Assembly: GCA_902575965.1 (NCBI GenBank)
Contig: CACGTM010000005.1
Coordinates: 17,501 to 58,758 of the forward strand
Direction of reading: 5' to 3'
DNA: 41,258 bases
Source: an uncultured Alphaproteobacteria bacterium
GTDB taxonomy: Bacteria; Pseudomonadota; Alphaproteobacteria; Rhodospirillales; Rhodospirillaceae
Shown here: piece after piece, positions 1 through 9,988 of the stretch
Numbering within the stretch: the first letter of the stretch is position 1
How the letters are laid out: each line of letters starts with the position of its first letter
The notes under the pieces: model-generated
Told to the model about the DNA's origin: nothing
The model's database searches: none
What the model saw: the letters and a program-made list of their open reading frames with translations, nothing else
Program-made: the position numbers and the translations under genes

Positions 1-2112
1 AACTGTTCTACCAAGGCCATCAGTAAGCCGGCCATCATCCATGACCTGCAACAAAATATTAAATACTTCTGGGTTTGCCTTCTCAATTTCATCAAGCAAT
101 ATGACTTGAAAGGGTCTTCTCTTAATAGCTTCAGTGAGAATGCCTCCTTGTTCATAACCTACGTAACCAGGTGGCGCACCAATCATTTTAGCAACTGAAT
201 GCTTTTCCATATATTCCGACATATCTAATCTAAGAATTGCCCCCTCGTCATCAAATAAGAATTCAGCAAGTGACTTCGAGAGTTCTGTTTTACCAACACC
301 TGTTGGCCCCAGGAAAAGAAAAGAACCAATTGGTTTCTTTGGATCCTTGAAACCTGCCCTTGATCTTCTTACAGCATCAGAAATTGCACCAACAGCACTT
401 GATTGTCCAACAACTCTTTGACACAAGTATTCTTCCATATTTAAAAGTTTTTCTTTTTCACCCTTGAGCATTTTTTCTATTGGTATACCTGTCCATTTCG
501 ACACGATGCTTGCTATATGCTCGTCATTAACAGAGTCAGTCAAAGTATTTTTATTATTTTCGTGAGACTTTAGAGACTTTTCAAGCTCTGGAATAACTTG
601 ATGCTGAAGCTTACCAGCTTTTTCATAAAGACTTTCTCTTAATGCATTATCAAGGTCGATACGAGCCTTCTCAAGACTTTCCTTAATTTTAGTTGACGCA
701 GAAAGTTTTTCTTTTTCATCAATCCATACCTTATTTAACTCACTAGACTTTTTCTCTAATATTTCTAGCTGAGAAGATATATCTCCCTTCCTCTGCAAGG
801 AAGATTCATCTTTATCTTTCTTTAAAGCCTCATATTCTATTTTTAACTGTACAATCTTTCGATCAAGCTCATCAAGCTTTTCTGGTTTTGAGTCAATCAT
901 TATTCTTAATCTACTTGATGCCTCATCCATCAAATCGATGGCTTTATCAGGAAGAAATCGATCAGAAATATATCTACTAGACAACCTTGCTGATGCTACT
1001 AGTGCATTATCCGAAATTCTTACCCCATGATGCATCTCGTACTTCTCTTGAAGACCTCTCAAAATTGTAATTGTATCCTCAATACTTGGTTCGGGTATAA
1101 AAACTGTTTGAAACCTTCGTGCAAGAGCAGCATCATTTTCAACATATTTTCTATATTCATCTAACGTTGTAGCGCCAACACATCTAAGTTCTCCCCTTGC
1201 TAGAGCTGGTTTCAAAAGATTAGCAGCATCCATGGATCCTTCAGCAGTTCCCGCCCCTACTAAAGTATGCATCTCATCAATAAAAAGTATAATTTGACCA
1301 GAATTAGTTTTAATTTCATTAACAATACCTTTTAGACGCTCCTCAAATTCACCTCTATATTTTGTACCAGCAACAAGCGCGCCTAAATCTAAAGCAAGTA
1401 ATTTTTTTCCAGATAAACTCTCAGGCACATCTTTATCAACTATTCTGAGAGCAAGACCTTCCGCAATTGCTGTTTTACCAACACCAGGCTCACCTATTAA
1501 TACAGGATTATTTTTTGTTCTCCTGGATAAAACCTGAATGGTTCTCCTTATTTCCTCATCTCTACCTATTACAGGGTCTAATCCACCTTCACTTGCAGTA
1601 TGTGTTAGGTCAATTGTAAATTTCTTTAGGAAATTATTGTTCTCTTCGGCATCTTTTGTATCGGCAGTTTTACCACTTCTCATTTTTTGAATTTCTTCAT
1701 ACAATTTATTCTTATCTAGCCCTGATGATAATAGTATTTCAGACACATCAGTTTTTTTATCTATCACTAATCCCATTAATAAATATTCTCCAGTTAGATA
1801 TTTATCTCCGGATTTTTCTGAGAGCTTTTTAGATAATTGCAATAAATAAATAACTTCTTTGGACAAAGAAGTTTTAGTCGTATCTCCAGTGGTTTTTGTA
1901 AGCTGGCTGAAGGCATGGTCCAACTTTTCTTTTATTTGATTTAGAGACCCACCAGAGTCATTGATTAAATTTGAATAATAGTTACCCGGATAATCAACAA
2001 TAGACTTTAGGAGATGTAAGTTTAAGATCTGAGGATTAGACTCACTTATAGCAATATTTTCTGCAGTATTAAGAATATTCTTAGCTTGGTTTGTTAAGAA
2101 ATCTAGGTTCAT
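1..2112 (-). CDS. clpB: ATP-dependent disaggregase ClpB (3' end outside window)
   Basis: This is the cytosolic Hsp100 chaperone that threads aggregated proteins through a hexameric AAA+ ring together with DnaK. 704 residues are present and the frame is open to base 1, so about 150 C-terminal residues of a normal ClpB lie outside. Domains seen in order are the N-terminal Clp repeats (about 1-140), a first AAA+ module with Walker A GEPGVGKT at 207-214, a long charged coiled-coil middle domain (about 400-520), and a second AAA+ module with Walker A GPTGVGKT at 602-609. The [14 protein letters not shown] pore-loop region is near the cut end. The middle domain separates ClpB from ClpA and ClpC. 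The start is ATG at 2112. A candidate RpoH promoter lies about 60 bases upstream. Identification is firm. Confidence 0.97.
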   Translation of the reverse strand, partial: MNLDFLTNQAKNILNTAENIAISESNPQILNLHLLKSIVDYPGNYYSNLINDSGGSLNQIKEKLDHAFSQLTKTTGDTTKTSLSKEVIYLLQLSKKLSEKSGDKYLTGEYLLMGLVIDKKTDVSEILLSSGLDKNKLYEEIQKMRSGKTADTKDAEENNNFLKKFTIDLTHTASEGGLDPVIGRDEEIRRTIQVLSRRTKNNPVLIGEPGVGKTAIAEGLALRIVDKDVPESLSGKKLLALDLGALVAGTKYRGEFEERLKGIVNEIKTNSGQIILFIDEMHTLVGAGTAEGSMDAANLLKPALARGELRCVGATTLDEYRKYVENDAALARRFQTVFIPEPSIEDTITILRGLQEKYEMHHGVRISDNALVASARLSSRYISDRFLPDKAIDLMDEASSRLRIMIDSKPEKLDELDRKIVQLKIEYEALKKDKDESSLQRKGDISSQLEILEKKSSELNKVWIDEKEKLSASTKIKESLEKARIDLDNALRESLYEKAGKLQHQVIPELEKSLKSHENNKNTLTDSVNDEHIASIVSKWTGIPIEKMLKGEKEKLLNMEEYLCQRVVGQSSAVGAISDAVRRSRAGFKDPKKPIGSFLFLGPTGVGKTELSKSLAEFLFDDEGAILRLDMSEYMEKHSVAKMIGAPPGYVGYEQGGILTEAIKRRPFQVILLDEIEKANPEVFNILLQVMDDGRLTDGLGRTV

Positions 2113-2169
2113 AGTGTAAACTTTATACCGACTTGATTCTTTAAAATAAAAACAAACTCACTATTTATG

Positions 2170-2197
2170 ATTTAGGTTTAAAAATTAATAATTCAAG
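2170..2197 (-). promoter_or_regulatory. candidate RpoH (heat-shock sigma) promoter of clpB
   Basis: Read on the minus strand, CTTG (2197-2194) is followed by exactly 17 bases and then CCTAAAT (2176-2170). The alphaproteobacterial heat-shock pattern is roughly CTTG-N17/18-CYTATNT, so only one -10 position differs. Transcription would begin near 2162 and leave a leader of about 50 bases before the clpB ATG. ClpB is a standard heat-shock gene, which fits. The match is by eye in AT-rich DNA. Confidence 0.55.
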
Positions 2198-2226
2198 GAA
2201 GAAAAACAGATAAAAGGAAAATAATT

Positions 2227-2793
2227 TTATTCCTTTGTCTCGATACCTGAGTTTAAAGTTCCAATTGGTTGATCTTCAGTCACTGAACCTTTGAGACCTA
2301 ATTCATCAGGTAAGCTCTCCGTCACATTATCAATTGAGACATTTCCCCGACTAACAGGACTAGAATCTTGTAAATTCACTGAGTTTTGTTCAGGGGGTAC
2401 TCTATCTGAAGTCTTTTTATCATTTGTATCCTGTATATTTCGTTTTTCCCCATTTTTTGATGAATTAAGATCTCGATGATTTTTTTCAAGATTATCCGTA
2501 TTGTGCTCAATATTTGAATGCTGATTAGATCTTCTTCTCATCTCTAGTTTTTCATTTTTTTCAGAAATAACTCTTTGAAAATGATCTGCATGCTGAAAGA
2601 AATTCTCAGCAGCAATCCTATCACCTTGTGATAAGGAGTCTCTGGCTAAAGATAGATATTTGTCTAATAGCTGTTGAGCATTTCCACGATTTCTTCCTTG
2701 CTGAGAGTCATGGATATTTGAACGCCCTGAAGAACGTTTTGAACTGTTATTGCGGTTTCTACCGCGCCCCTTTGAACCGGAAGTCTTTGACAT
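2227..2793 (-). CDS. DUF4167 domain protein, basic Arg/Gly/Asn-rich N-terminus
   Basis: The 188-residue protein opens with a very basic Ser/Arg/Gly/Asn-rich stretch (1-35) that looks RNA-binding. It continues with the helical segment typical of DUF4167, containing LLDKYLSLARDSLSQGD and QHADHFQRVI (about 40-78). The remainder is low-complexity, acidic and polar, and probably disordered. The family is alphaproteobacterial and usually sits between prmC and clpB, as here. Its molecular role is not established, and RNA or ribosome association is only inferred from composition. The start is ATG. The 221-base gap to prmC holds several hairpins, annotated separately. Confidence 0.85.
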   Translation of the reverse strand: MSKTSGSKGRGRNRNNSSKRSSGRSNIHDSQQGRNRGNAQQLLDKYLSLARDSLSQGDRIAAENFFQHADHFQRVISEKNEKLEMRRRSNQHSNIEHNTDNLEKNHRDLNSSKNGEKRNIQDTNDKKTSDRVPPEQNSVNLQDSSPVSRGNVSIDNVTESLPDELGLKGSVTEDQPIGTLNSGIETKE

Positions 2794-2842
2794 TTATGTT
2801 TAAGCCAATTTGTTGGATCTAAAAAAAAACTCTATAATCAGC

Positions 2843-2942
2843 CTGTCAGTTAAAAGTGACAGCATCCCCAGACTTATTAGGTAAGGAATTGAACTGATTC
2901 AGCTTACGCTGAAATTAATAAAACGTGTATAAACCATACTCG
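2843..2942. ncRNA. hairpin-rich intergenic segment, possible leader or small RNA
   Basis: Three inverted repeats lie close together in the 221-base gap between prmC and the DUF4167 gene. They are CTGTCA/TGACAG (2843-2848 with 2857-2862, 8-base loop), TTCAGC/GCTGAA (2898-2903 with 2908-2913, 4-base loop), and CGTGTAT/ATACTCG (about 2924-2942, one T-T mismatch, 5-base loop). The surroundings are poly-A/T. This could be the structured 5' leader of the DUF4167 mRNA on the minus strand, or a small RNA on either strand. I match it to no known RNA family and it is not a tRNA. Confidence 0.25.
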
Positions 2943-3014
2943 TTCACATGAAGTAATCGTAGCTAGGTAAAAAGTATTTTCAAGTTTTTTTTTTAATAAA
3001 AAGCATTTTTTTTT

Positions 3015-3860
3015 TTAATTTGAAGCAGAAATACATCTAAAATTACCAGATAAATCATTATAACAAGTTATTTTGTCAAATCCCGAGCTTAACAATAATT
3101 CTTGAACGGAATTTTTCTGATTAAAGCCTATTTCTAAAACTAAATATCCACCTTTTATTAATTTTTTTTTTGCCATTGGAATAATCATTCTATAGTTATC
3201 TAGTCCATCTATTCCACCATAAAGGGACTCCTTGGGGTCATATTTTCTGACTTCTGGCTGTAATTTATTAAAATAATTAGACTCTATATACGGAGGATTC
3301 GATACAATAACATCGAACTGAGACGTAATAGCACTGAACCAATCCCCTACGAAAAAATGAGCACGGTGTGTGAGGCCTAACTTCTTAGCGTTAAAAAATG
3401 CAACACTTATTGCTTCAAAAGAAATATCTAAACCAAATCCATCGGCTTGTTTATATTCTGAAAGAAGAGATAATAAAATACATCCAGATCCTGTTCCAAG
3501 GTCTAAAATAGAAATTTTTTCTTTTCTATCTACAAGATTTAAAATGGTATCAATTAATGTTTCGGTATCATGTCTGGGGTCAAGAGTGGCTTCATTAATC
3601 TTAAATTCAAGATCCCAAAACTCTCTCTTACCTATAATCCTGCTTACAGGCTCACCATTTACCCTTCTATTTACATATTTGTTTATTTCATTAATCTGTT
3701 TGTCTGAAATTTCGAGATGGGTATCTAGTAGTATTTTATCAATTTGACAACCTAGCGCATGAGATATAATAATTTTTGTATCGAGTCTAGGGTTTTCTAT
3801 TGAACTTCCAGACATGTCAGAAATAATCTTATTAAGAAAACTATTTTTTTCGTAAATCAT
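3015..3860 (-). CDS. prmC: peptide chain release factor N5-glutamine methyltransferase
   Basis: PrmC (HemK) uses SAM to methylate the glutamine of the GGQ motif in release factors, which raises their activity. The 281-residue length is normal. A helical N-terminal domain (1-80) precedes a Rossmann methyltransferase fold with motif I LDLGTGSG at 119-126 and the catalytic NPPY at 188-191, followed by IES as is usual. The gene lies 13 bases downstream of prfA, its substrate's gene, in the classic prfA-prmC order and presumably on the same transcript. The start is ATG. I see nothing unusual. Confidence 0.96.
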   Translation of the reverse strand: MIYEKNSFLNKIISDMSGSSIENPRLDTKIIISHALGCQIDKILLDTHLEISDKQINEINKYVNRRVNGEPVSRIIGKREFWDLEFKINEATLDPRHDTETLIDTILNLVDRKEKISILDLGTGSGCILLSLLSEYKQADGFGLDISFEAISVAFFNAKKLGLTHRAHFFVGDWFSAITSQFDVIVSNPPYIESNYFNKLQPEVRKYDPKESLYGGIDGLDNYRMIIPMAKKKLIKGGYLVLEIGFNQKNSVQELLLSSGFDKITCYNDLSGNFRCISASN

Positions 3861-3873
3861 TAAACTGGATAAG

Positions 3874-4953
3874 CTAATTCGTTAGTGTTGCCAATTTTTC
3901 CGCTCTCTCTTCTGCGGCTAATGCATCAACGAGATCATCAAGAGCCTCTCCCTCCAACATCTCATCAAGCTTATGAACAGTTAAATTAATTCGATGGTCA
4001 GTGATTCTTCCTTGAGGAAAATTATAGGTTCTAATTCTCTGGGATCTATCACCACTGCCAACTTGATCTTTTCTATTTTCTGCTCTCTCCCTATCTGACT
4101 CATGTTTCATTCGGTCATATAGCCTAGCTCTAAGAACCTTCATGGCCTTTAGACGGTTCTTGTGTTGAGATTTTTGATCTTGGCATTGAACAACAATATT
4201 AGTTGGAAGATGAGTTATCCTAACTGCACTATCAGTTTTATTTACGTGCTGCCCACCAGCACCTTGAGCACGATACGTATCGATTCTTAAGTCTTTTGTA
4301 TCAATACGTACATCAACCTCCTCTGCTTCAGGCAGTATTGCAACAGTAGCAGCTGAAGTATGAACTCTGCCACTCGATTCGGTAGACGGAACCCTCTGAA
4401 CTCTATGAACACCTGACTCAAATTTTAATCTCCCAAAAACATCAATCCCAGAAATAGATGCCACTGCCTCCTTAAATCCTCCAATACCAATTTCGTTAAT
4501 ATCCATTATTTCAAAACCCCAACCCTTAGAAATTGAATACTTCTCATACATCCTAAATAGATCAGCGGCAAATAAAGCTGCTTCCTCACCACCTGTTCCT
4601 GCTCTAACTTCTAGCATGGCATTTCTGGAGTCATTTTTGTCCTTAGGTATCAACATAATCTTGAGTTCGTTTTCTATTAATTTATAATTCTCCAGTAAAT
4701 CAATTAACTCCCCTTCAGCTAATGCTTTCATTTCTCTATCACCGGTATTTTCTTGAATTATTATATTTGTTTCTTCAATGGATGAAGAAATATGATCCAA
4801 GTTAGATATTTTTTCCACAATAGGACTTAAAGCTGAGAATTCCTTACCTAGGTCAGACAACATTTGTGAGTCTAATTCTTTATCGGTTGACAAACGTATT
4901 TCGATTTCATTATGCCTTAATTTAAGCTTTTCTAAATTATCTTTAAAACTCAT
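3874..4953 (-). CDS. prfA: peptide chain release factor 1 (RF1)
   Basis: RF1 recognises UAA and UAG stop codons and releases the peptide from the ribosome. The 359-residue product has normal length. The codon-reading tripeptide is PST at 189-191, the PxT form that marks RF1 (RF2 has SPF). The catalytic GGQ is at 233-235 within [15 protein letters not shown], and its Gln is the PrmC target. The ATG overlaps the hisS stop as ATGA, which suggests translational coupling with the upstream hisS gene. prmC follows after 13 bases. Confidence 0.97.
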   Translation of the reverse strand: MSFKDNLEKLKLRHNEIEIRLSTDKELDSQMLSDLGKEFSALSPIVEKISNLDHISSSIEETNIIIQENTGDREMKALAEGELIDLLENYKLIENELKIMLIPKDKNDSRNAMLEVRAGTGGEEAALFAADLFRMYEKYSISKGWGFEIMDINEIGIGGFKEAVASISGIDVFGRLKFESGVHRVQRVPSTESSGRVHTSAATVAILPEAEEVDVRIDTKDLRIDTYRAQGAGGQHVNKTDSAVRITHLPTNIVVQCQDQKSQHKNRLKAMKVLRARLYDRMKHESDRERAENRKDQVGSGDRSQRIRTYNFPQGRITDHRINLTVHKLDEMLEGEALDDLVDALAAEERAEKLATLTN

Positions 4954-6194
4954 AATATTTTTTTTACTTCTTCAATAAGATTATCAATTTTTATCTCTTT
5001 TTGCGAGCTGTCAGAAAGATCCTTTAAAATGATGTTATTGTTAATCAACTCATCTTCCCCAACAATAATTGCTGCAAATGATTTTACCTTATTTGCTCTT
5101 TTTAATTGCTTTTTGATATTTCCTGAAAAAATTATATCAGTCTTTATATCTAAGGACCTTAATTGCTCAGCTAAAGAAAAAGCCTTTGGTAGTAACTTAT
5201 TGGAGGTGAAAATTATACTAATAGTTTTATTTTGAAGTATTCTTGTTTTAATAAGTAATGAGAGTCTCTCAATACCTGCAGCCCACCCAACACCACTTGT
5301 TGAATTGCCCCCCATTCTCTGAATTAGCCCGTCATATCTTCCCCCAGCTAAAATAGTTCCTTGCGACCCAATTTGATTAGAAATGAATTCAAAAGCAGTA
5401 TGACAATAATAATCAAGACCTCTTACTAATTTGGGATTTTCAATATATTCTATACCTAGATCATCTAAGCCCAATTTGAGGTTGGTATAAAATTCCTTAG
5501 ATGGCGAATTTAAATAATCACTAAATACAGGGGCATCAGAGAGGATTTTAATATCATTTTTATCTTTAGAGTCCAGAATTCTTAGGGGGTTTTTATCAAG
5601 TCTCATAAGACTATCATTAGATAAATCCTTTTTTTTCTCTTTTAGAAATCGCTTTAAATCATGAGTATAACTCTCTCTGCTTTCCAAATCCCCCAATGAA
5701 TTTATTTCGAGTTTAAATTTTTCAGATAGACCTAATTTATGTAAAAATTTGTTAGCTATAGAAATAACCTCTATGTCAGCAAAAAAACTATTATCTCCTA
5801 GATACTCAATGCCAATTTGATGGAATTGTCTTAATCTACCCTTTTGCGGCCTCTCTCTTCTAAACATTGGTCCTTTATAAAATAACTTTAAAGGCAAAAA
5901 TTGTGCTAATCCATTTGAGACAAATGCTCTTGCAACACCTGCCGTACCTTCTGGCCTTAGAGCAATCTGATTGCCTTTAGAGGTGGTAAGAGTAAACATT
6001 TCCTTACTAACTATGTCGGAAGCAACACCCAATGAGTTTGTAAAAACATCCAAATATTCAAGTATAGGGGTTTCTATTTCATTATATCCATATAGACCAA
6101 TCAAATTTGACGCTTCTTTTTCAATAAAAAACTTCTTATTGTATGAATCCCCGAACAAATCATGTGTGCCTCTAACAGGTTGAATTTTTTTCAA
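4950..6194 (-). CDS. hisS: histidyl-tRNA synthetase
   Basis: This class II synthetase charges tRNA-His. The 414-residue chain carries motif 2 ([20 protein letters not shown], 111-130), the histidine-specific GLDYY(C)HTAFEF segment around 265, and AGGRYDGL in motif 3. A C-terminal anticodon-binding domain of about 90 residues follows. The first codon is TTG at 6194-6192, giving [13 protein letters not shown] as expected for the family. A GGAG ribosome site lies seven bases upstream, so TTG is probably the true start. The gene ends in an ATGA overlap with prfA and lies 31 bases after ispG. Confidence 0.96.
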   Translation of the reverse strand: MKKIQPVRGTHDLFGDSYNKKFFIEKEASNLIGLYGYNEIETPILEYLDVFTNSLGVASDIVSKEMFTLTTSKGNQIALRPEGTAGVARAFVSNGLAQFLPLKLFYKGPMFRRERPQKGRLRQFHQIGIEYLGDNSFFADIEVISIANKFLHKLGLSEKFKLEINSLGDLESRESYTHDLKRFLKEKKKDLSNDSLMRLDKNPLRILDSKDKNDIKILSDAPVFSDYLNSPSKEFYTNLKLGLDDLGIEYIENPKLVRGLDYYCHTAFEFISNQIGSQGTILAGGRYDGLIQRMGGNSTSGVGWAAGIERLSLLIKTRILQNKTISIIFTSNKLLPKAFSLAEQLRSLDIKTDIIFSGNIKKQLKRANKVKSFAAIIVGEDELINNNIILKDLSDSSQKEIKIDNLIEEVKKIL

Positions 6195-6225
6195 ATTTAG
6201 ACTCCAAATAAAAAGTTATATTGAA

Positions 6226-7323
6226 TTAATCAACAACTATACTTTTAGACCTTAAGTCTGATACTTTTTTTTCAATTAGCTCTACGAGATGATCTACTTT
6301 TTTATTATCATCTACATTATGGTCCGCAACTCCTGAAATATAGATTTTATGCGTATCATTACCTCCACCGGTTAAACCAATATCTGTCATTTTTGCCTCA
6401 CCTGGTCCATTAACTACGCATCCAATAATAGATATGGATACTGGCTCTGAAATGTGTGCTAATCTCTTTTCTAAAACTTGCACTGTTTTAATGACATCAA
6501 AACCTTGACGAGCACAAGAGGGACAAGAAACTATCCTTACACCTTTATGTCTTATATCCAAGGATCTAAGAATTTCAAAGCCAACTTTGACTTCCTCAAC
6601 GGGATTAGCAGAAAGCGAAACTCTTATAGTGTCTCCAATGCCCTGTAAAAGCATTTGCCCTATACCAATTGATGATTTTACCGTCCCAGACTGTGAACCA
6701 CCTGCTTCAGTAATACCCAGATGAAGTGGATAATCACAAACCTCGGATAACTTTTGATAAGCCATCATTGCCATAAAGACATCTGATGCCTTAACACTTA
6801 TTTTAAAATTAAAGAAATCATTATCTTCAAGAATTGCAGCATGATCCAAAGCGCTAGCAACCATTGCTTCTGGTTTTGGTTCTCCGAATTTCTCTAAATA
6901 TTTTTTTTCCAAACTACCTGCATTTACGCCAATTCTAATAGCACAATTATTATCTTTAGCAGCTTTAATTACTTCCTTTACTCTTTCATTAGAACCTATA
7001 TTCCCGGGATTAATTCTTAAGCATGCTGCCCCAGCCTCAGCAGCTTCAATAGCTCTTTTATAGTGAAAATGTATATCAGCTACAATTGGAACTTTTGCTG
7101 ACTTTACAATCTGGTTTAGTGATTCTGTTGAATCTTTATCTGGGCATGATACTCTTACTATATCAGCGCCCGCATCCTCCAGGTCCCTTATTTGTTTCAA
7201 AGTTGATTTAATATCTGTTGTCAAAGTATTAGTCATTGACTGAACAGAAATAAAAGAATCACCTCCAACAGGGACATTCCCAACAAAAATTTTTTTCGTC
7301 TTTTTTCTTGAAATTTCACTCAT
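6226..7323 (-). CDS. ispG: 4-hydroxy-3-methylbut-2-enyl diphosphate synthase
   Basis: IspG (GcpE) is the Fe-S enzyme of the MEP isoprenoid pathway that converts 2-C-methyl-erythritol 2,4-cyclodiphosphate to HMBPP. The 365 residues comprise a TIM-barrel N-terminal part and a C-terminal [4Fe-4S] domain with cysteines at 267 and 270 (CPSC) and 302 ([10 protein letters not shown]). It is the short bacterial form without the plant insertion. The order rodZ-ispG-hisS is a familiar alphaproteobacterial arrangement. The start is ATG and the gaps to neighbours are 30-45 bases, consistent with one operon. Confidence 0.96.
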   Translation of the reverse strand: MSEISRKKTKKIFVGNVPVGGDSFISVQSMTNTLTTDIKSTLKQIRDLEDAGADIVRVSCPDKDSTESLNQIVKSAKVPIVADIHFHYKRAIEAAEAGAACLRINPGNIGSNERVKEVIKAAKDNNCAIRIGVNAGSLEKKYLEKFGEPKPEAMVASALDHAAILEDNDFFNFKISVKASDVFMAMMAYQKLSEVCDYPLHLGITEAGGSQSGTVKSSIGIGQMLLQGIGDTIRVSLSANPVEEVKVGFEILRSLDIRHKGVRIVSCPSCARQGFDVIKTVQVLEKRLAHISEPVSISIIGCVVNGPGEAKMTDIGLTGGGNDTHKIYISGVADHNVDDNKKVDHLVELIEKKVSDLRSKSIVVD

Positions 7324-7366
7324 TAAGCATTTTCTATTTACATAAGGACTTAATTTTATCCATTAT

Positions 7367-8464
7367 TTATTTATCAATTAAATTACCATTAATAAAAAAA
7401 TCCAAACCGGTATTATCAGTAACCAATAACGATATTCCTTTATCTAAAGGTAGCTCATAAGACTCTCCGGCTCCCAAAAAGTTTTCAGAAACTAAATTAG
7501 AACCATTCATTATTTTCAAACGGATTTCTTTAATGGATTTAATTTCAACCTTTTTAATATCTTTCTCATCAAAATTATTTTTTGGAATTATAATCTCATA
7601 GAAGACAATCTCTGATTTATTTTTTTCAAATGATGCAGGAGTCTTTGAATTGTCACCTGCAGAGGATATACTTGTTTGAATAGGCTCTACGTCAGAAGGC
7701 TCTACGTCAGAAGGCTCTACGTCAGAAGGCTCTACGTAAGAAGGCTCTACGTCAATAGATTTTTTATATTCATCCTTTTCTATAGAATCATCTTTTAAAA
7801 CTTGTATTGTTTCTTTATTATCTAATTGATCTTCTGATATATCATTATTTTCAACGTTTATACCCTTATCATTATTATGGCCCTTTTCACTAACAACGAT
7901 ATTTTCATTGCTATTTACAAGATCGAAATCATGACTTAGTGAAAGTAAAAGTTTGTCTGGGATATCTTCAATAATGTTAATTGTACTTTTTTCATTATAA
8001 AAAAAAGTAAACCAAACTGCATAAATAAAAATTCCCACACAAATAGAAATAAATATAAAAGATCCGCTTGGCAACCCACTTTGGGTTTCTGGTAAAGAAA
8101 AATCATATTCATCATTTTTTTCAACACTTATTGAATTATTATCTATGGCACGAACAATTCTACTACCTTCAAGCCCTAAATAGTCAGCATAAGATCTTAT
8201 AAAACCAAATGAATATGCGTTTCCTGGTAGATCTTCAAATCTACCATCTTCAATTGCTATAAGATAGGTATATCTAATCCTAAGAAGCTCAGAAACTTCC
8301 CTTAAATCAATTTCTTTGTTCATCCTAGTAGAACAAAGGAGTGCTCCTACCTCCTTGAAGCTCATATTCTCAAGATTAGATTTATCCTGGCCAACTACAG
8401 AAGCAGGAGAAGCAGCACCAACAATACCAGGTGGTATATCATCGAAGGGATCAGAACTACTCAA
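7367..8464 (-). CDS. RodZ-like helix-turn-helix membrane protein (DUF4115)
   Basis: RodZ-type proteins link the MreB cytoskeleton to cell-wall synthesis. Visible parts are a cytoplasmic HTH_25 domain (about 35-110), one membrane segment (135-156), a periplasmic acidic linker with five DVEPS-type repeats (238-262), and a C-terminal beta domain of DUF4115 type (about 285-362). The start codon is TTG at 8464-8462, supported by AGGAAG eight bases upstream. An in-frame stop lies further up and there is no ATG. Length (365) is usual for the family. A direct MreB role is inferred from architecture. Some alphaproteobacterial homologues are simply called HTH domain proteins. Confidence 0.85.
   Translation of the reverse strand: MSSSDPFDDIPPGIVGAASPASVVGQDKSNLENMSFKEVGALLCSTRMNKEIDLREVSELLRIRYTYLIAIEDGRFEDLPGNAYSFGFIRSYADYLGLEGSRIVRAIDNNSISVEKNDEYDFSLPETQSGLPSGSFIFISICVGIFIYAVWFTFFYNEKSTINIIEDIPDKLLLSLSHDFDLVNSNENIVVSEKGHNNDKGINVENNDISEDQLDNKETIQVLKDDSIEKDEYKKSIDVEPSYVEPSDVEPSDVEPSDVEPIQTSISSAGDNSKTPASFEKNKSEIVFYEIIIPKNNFDEKDIKKVEIKSIKEIRLKIMNGSNLVSENFLGAGESYELPLDKGISLLVTDNTGLDFFINGNLIDK
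7683..7757. repeat. five tandem copies of a 15-bp unit inside the RodZ-like gene
   Basis: The unit GGCTCTACGTCAGAA begins at 7683, 7698, 7713, 7728 and 7743. The first three copies are identical, the fourth has one change (GTAAG), and the fifth diverges at its end. Because the unit is five codons long, gain or loss of copies lengthens or shortens the periplasmic linker without breaking the frame. Confidence 0.95.
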
Positions 8465-8603
8465 AACAAAGTCTTCCTTTTTATTTTTTAATATGTAATG
8501 TGTCTGAAATTATCATTTAACTCATTATTTAAGCTAACATATTAGAACAAATAGCTCCACCAAAGATTACAAGTCATGGTTGAAAAAAATCAGGCTTTAT
8601 TGA

Positions 8604-9830
8604 TCATTGTGATGAATCTTCAACTTGATCTAAACCAAAAGCTTCATGTAAACAAACTATAGCATCTTGGGTAAAATTAGCTTTTATCAATACACTTACT
8701 TTTATTTCAGATGTTGAAATCACTTCAATGTTTATATTTTTTTCTGCAAGTGCCTTAAACATTGTCATTGCAACACCAGCATGCGATTTCATACCAACCC
8801 CTACGACAGATACTTTTGAAACATCATCGTCTATGAGAAGCTTTCTCCATTTAATCTCTTTATTATTCTCTACAGCATCCTTTGCAGATAAAAGCTCATG
8901 CTTAGAAACAGTAAATGTTAAGTCGGTCGAACCATCTTCCGAAACATTCTGAACAATCATATCAACATTAATATTATACTCAGATAAAGTATGAAATATC
9001 GACGCCGCAATACCTGGTCTATCCTCTACAGACACAAGTGTTATCTTTGCTTCATCCATACTATGGGCGATTCCACTAACAACTTCCTTTTCCACAACTT
9101 CCTCCTCACTACAAATAAGTGTCCCTGGGCCATCTGAAAATGAAGATAAGACCCTCAAAGGAATATCAAATTTCATTGCAAGCTCTACTGACCTTGTCTG
9201 AAGAACCTTGGCTCCCAACGAGGCCATTTCAAGCATTTCTTCATAAGTAATTTTATCTATTTTCTTTGCTTTTTTAACAATTCTTGGATCAGAGGTATAT
9301 ACCCCGTCAACATCAGTATAGATATCACAATAATCAGCATCAACTGAAACAGCAAGAGCTACCGCTGTTATATCAGAACCACCTCGACCAAGAGTGACGA
9401 TTTCTCTATTTTTAGTTACTCCCTGAAAACCTGGTACAACAACAACCTCGCCTTTATCCAAGTGTTTAAGAATTTTTGCATTATCAATTGAATTTATTAG
9501 TGCCTTTGCATGAGCATCATTTGTAAATATTGGGATCTGCCACCCCAAAAGTGAAACAGAACTGATATTCAAATCCTGAAGGGCTATAGACATCAAACCA
9601 CTCGTAATTTGTTCTCCTGCAGAGACTACTACATCATATTCCCTCATATTATGGTTAGAAGAGAACTCTTGGCAATAACTTATAAGCTGATTGGTAACTC
9701 CTGCCATTGCAGAAACAACAACGATTACCTGATTACCTTTTTCAACTTCAGACTTAACCCTAGTAGCTGCAGATCGTATTTTTGAGATGTCTGCAACTGA
9801 TGTTCCTCCAAATTTCTGAACAATCTTCAT
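8604..9830 (-). CDS. lysC: aspartate kinase
   Basis: Aspartokinase makes aspartyl phosphate, the first step toward lysine, threonine, methionine and diaminopimelate. The 408-residue protein starts MKIVQKFGGTSV with the KFGGTS nucleotide site at 6-11, then has the amino-acid-kinase fold to about 245. Two ACT domains follow (about 260-400), where feedback by lysine or threonine is expected. It is the monofunctional form, not fused to homoserine dehydrogenase. The ATG is preceded by a GGGGG stretch four bases upstream. It is divergent from ubiG across a 158-base AT-rich spacer. Confidence 0.95.
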   Translation of the reverse strand: MKIVQKFGGTSVADISKIRSAATRVKSEVEKGNQVIVVVSAMAGVTNQLISYCQEFSSNHNMREYDVVVSAGEQITSGLMSIALQDLNISSVSLLGWQIPIFTNDAHAKALINSIDNAKILKHLDKGEVVVVPGFQGVTKNREIVTLGRGGSDITAVALAVSVDADYCDIYTDVDGVYTSDPRIVKKAKKIDKITYEEMLEMASLGAKVLQTRSVELAMKFDIPLRVLSSFSDGPGTLICSEEEVVEKEVVSGIAHSMDEAKITLVSVEDRPGIAASIFHTLSEYNINVDMIVQNVSEDGSTDLTFTVSKHELLSAKDAVENNKEIKWRKLLIDDDVSKVSVVGVGMKSHAGVAMTMFKALAEKNINIEVISTSEIKVSVLIKANFTQDAIVCLHEAFGLDQVEDSSQ

Positions 9831-9988
9831 CAGACCCCCAAAATATAATTATTAATTTATTAATATAGAAAAAAATTCTAGTATAGGTTTACAAAATATT
9901 AAACTTATACATAATTTATTAGTAATCCTTCAACTATTTAATTATTTTGAATTAAAGAAAGCTTTAAGAATATCAGGTAGCTCTTTTT
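9831..9988. promoter_or_regulatory. divergent lysC/ubiG intergenic region
   Basis: This 158-base AT-rich spacer must hold the start signals for lysC (leftward) and ubiG (rightward). TATACT-like and other weak -10 sequences can be found, but none has a convincing -35 partner, so I assign no precise promoter. No hairpin terminator or riboswitch is evident. Confidence 0.45.

Noticed and set aside
2880-2900. tRNA T-arm look-alike (GTTCAATTCC on the minus strand) between prmC and the DUF4167 gene
   Set aside because: The flanking bases do not pair to form a T stem, and no acceptor or anticodon arm can be built around it.
7683-7757. CRISPR-like regular repeat
   Set aside because: The copies are directly adjacent 15-bp units with no spacers and encode a peptide repeat inside the RodZ-like gene.
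8581-8603. Possible terminator after lysC (ATCA/TGAT followed by T residues on the minus strand)
   Set aside because: The stem is only four weak pairs, too unstable to call.
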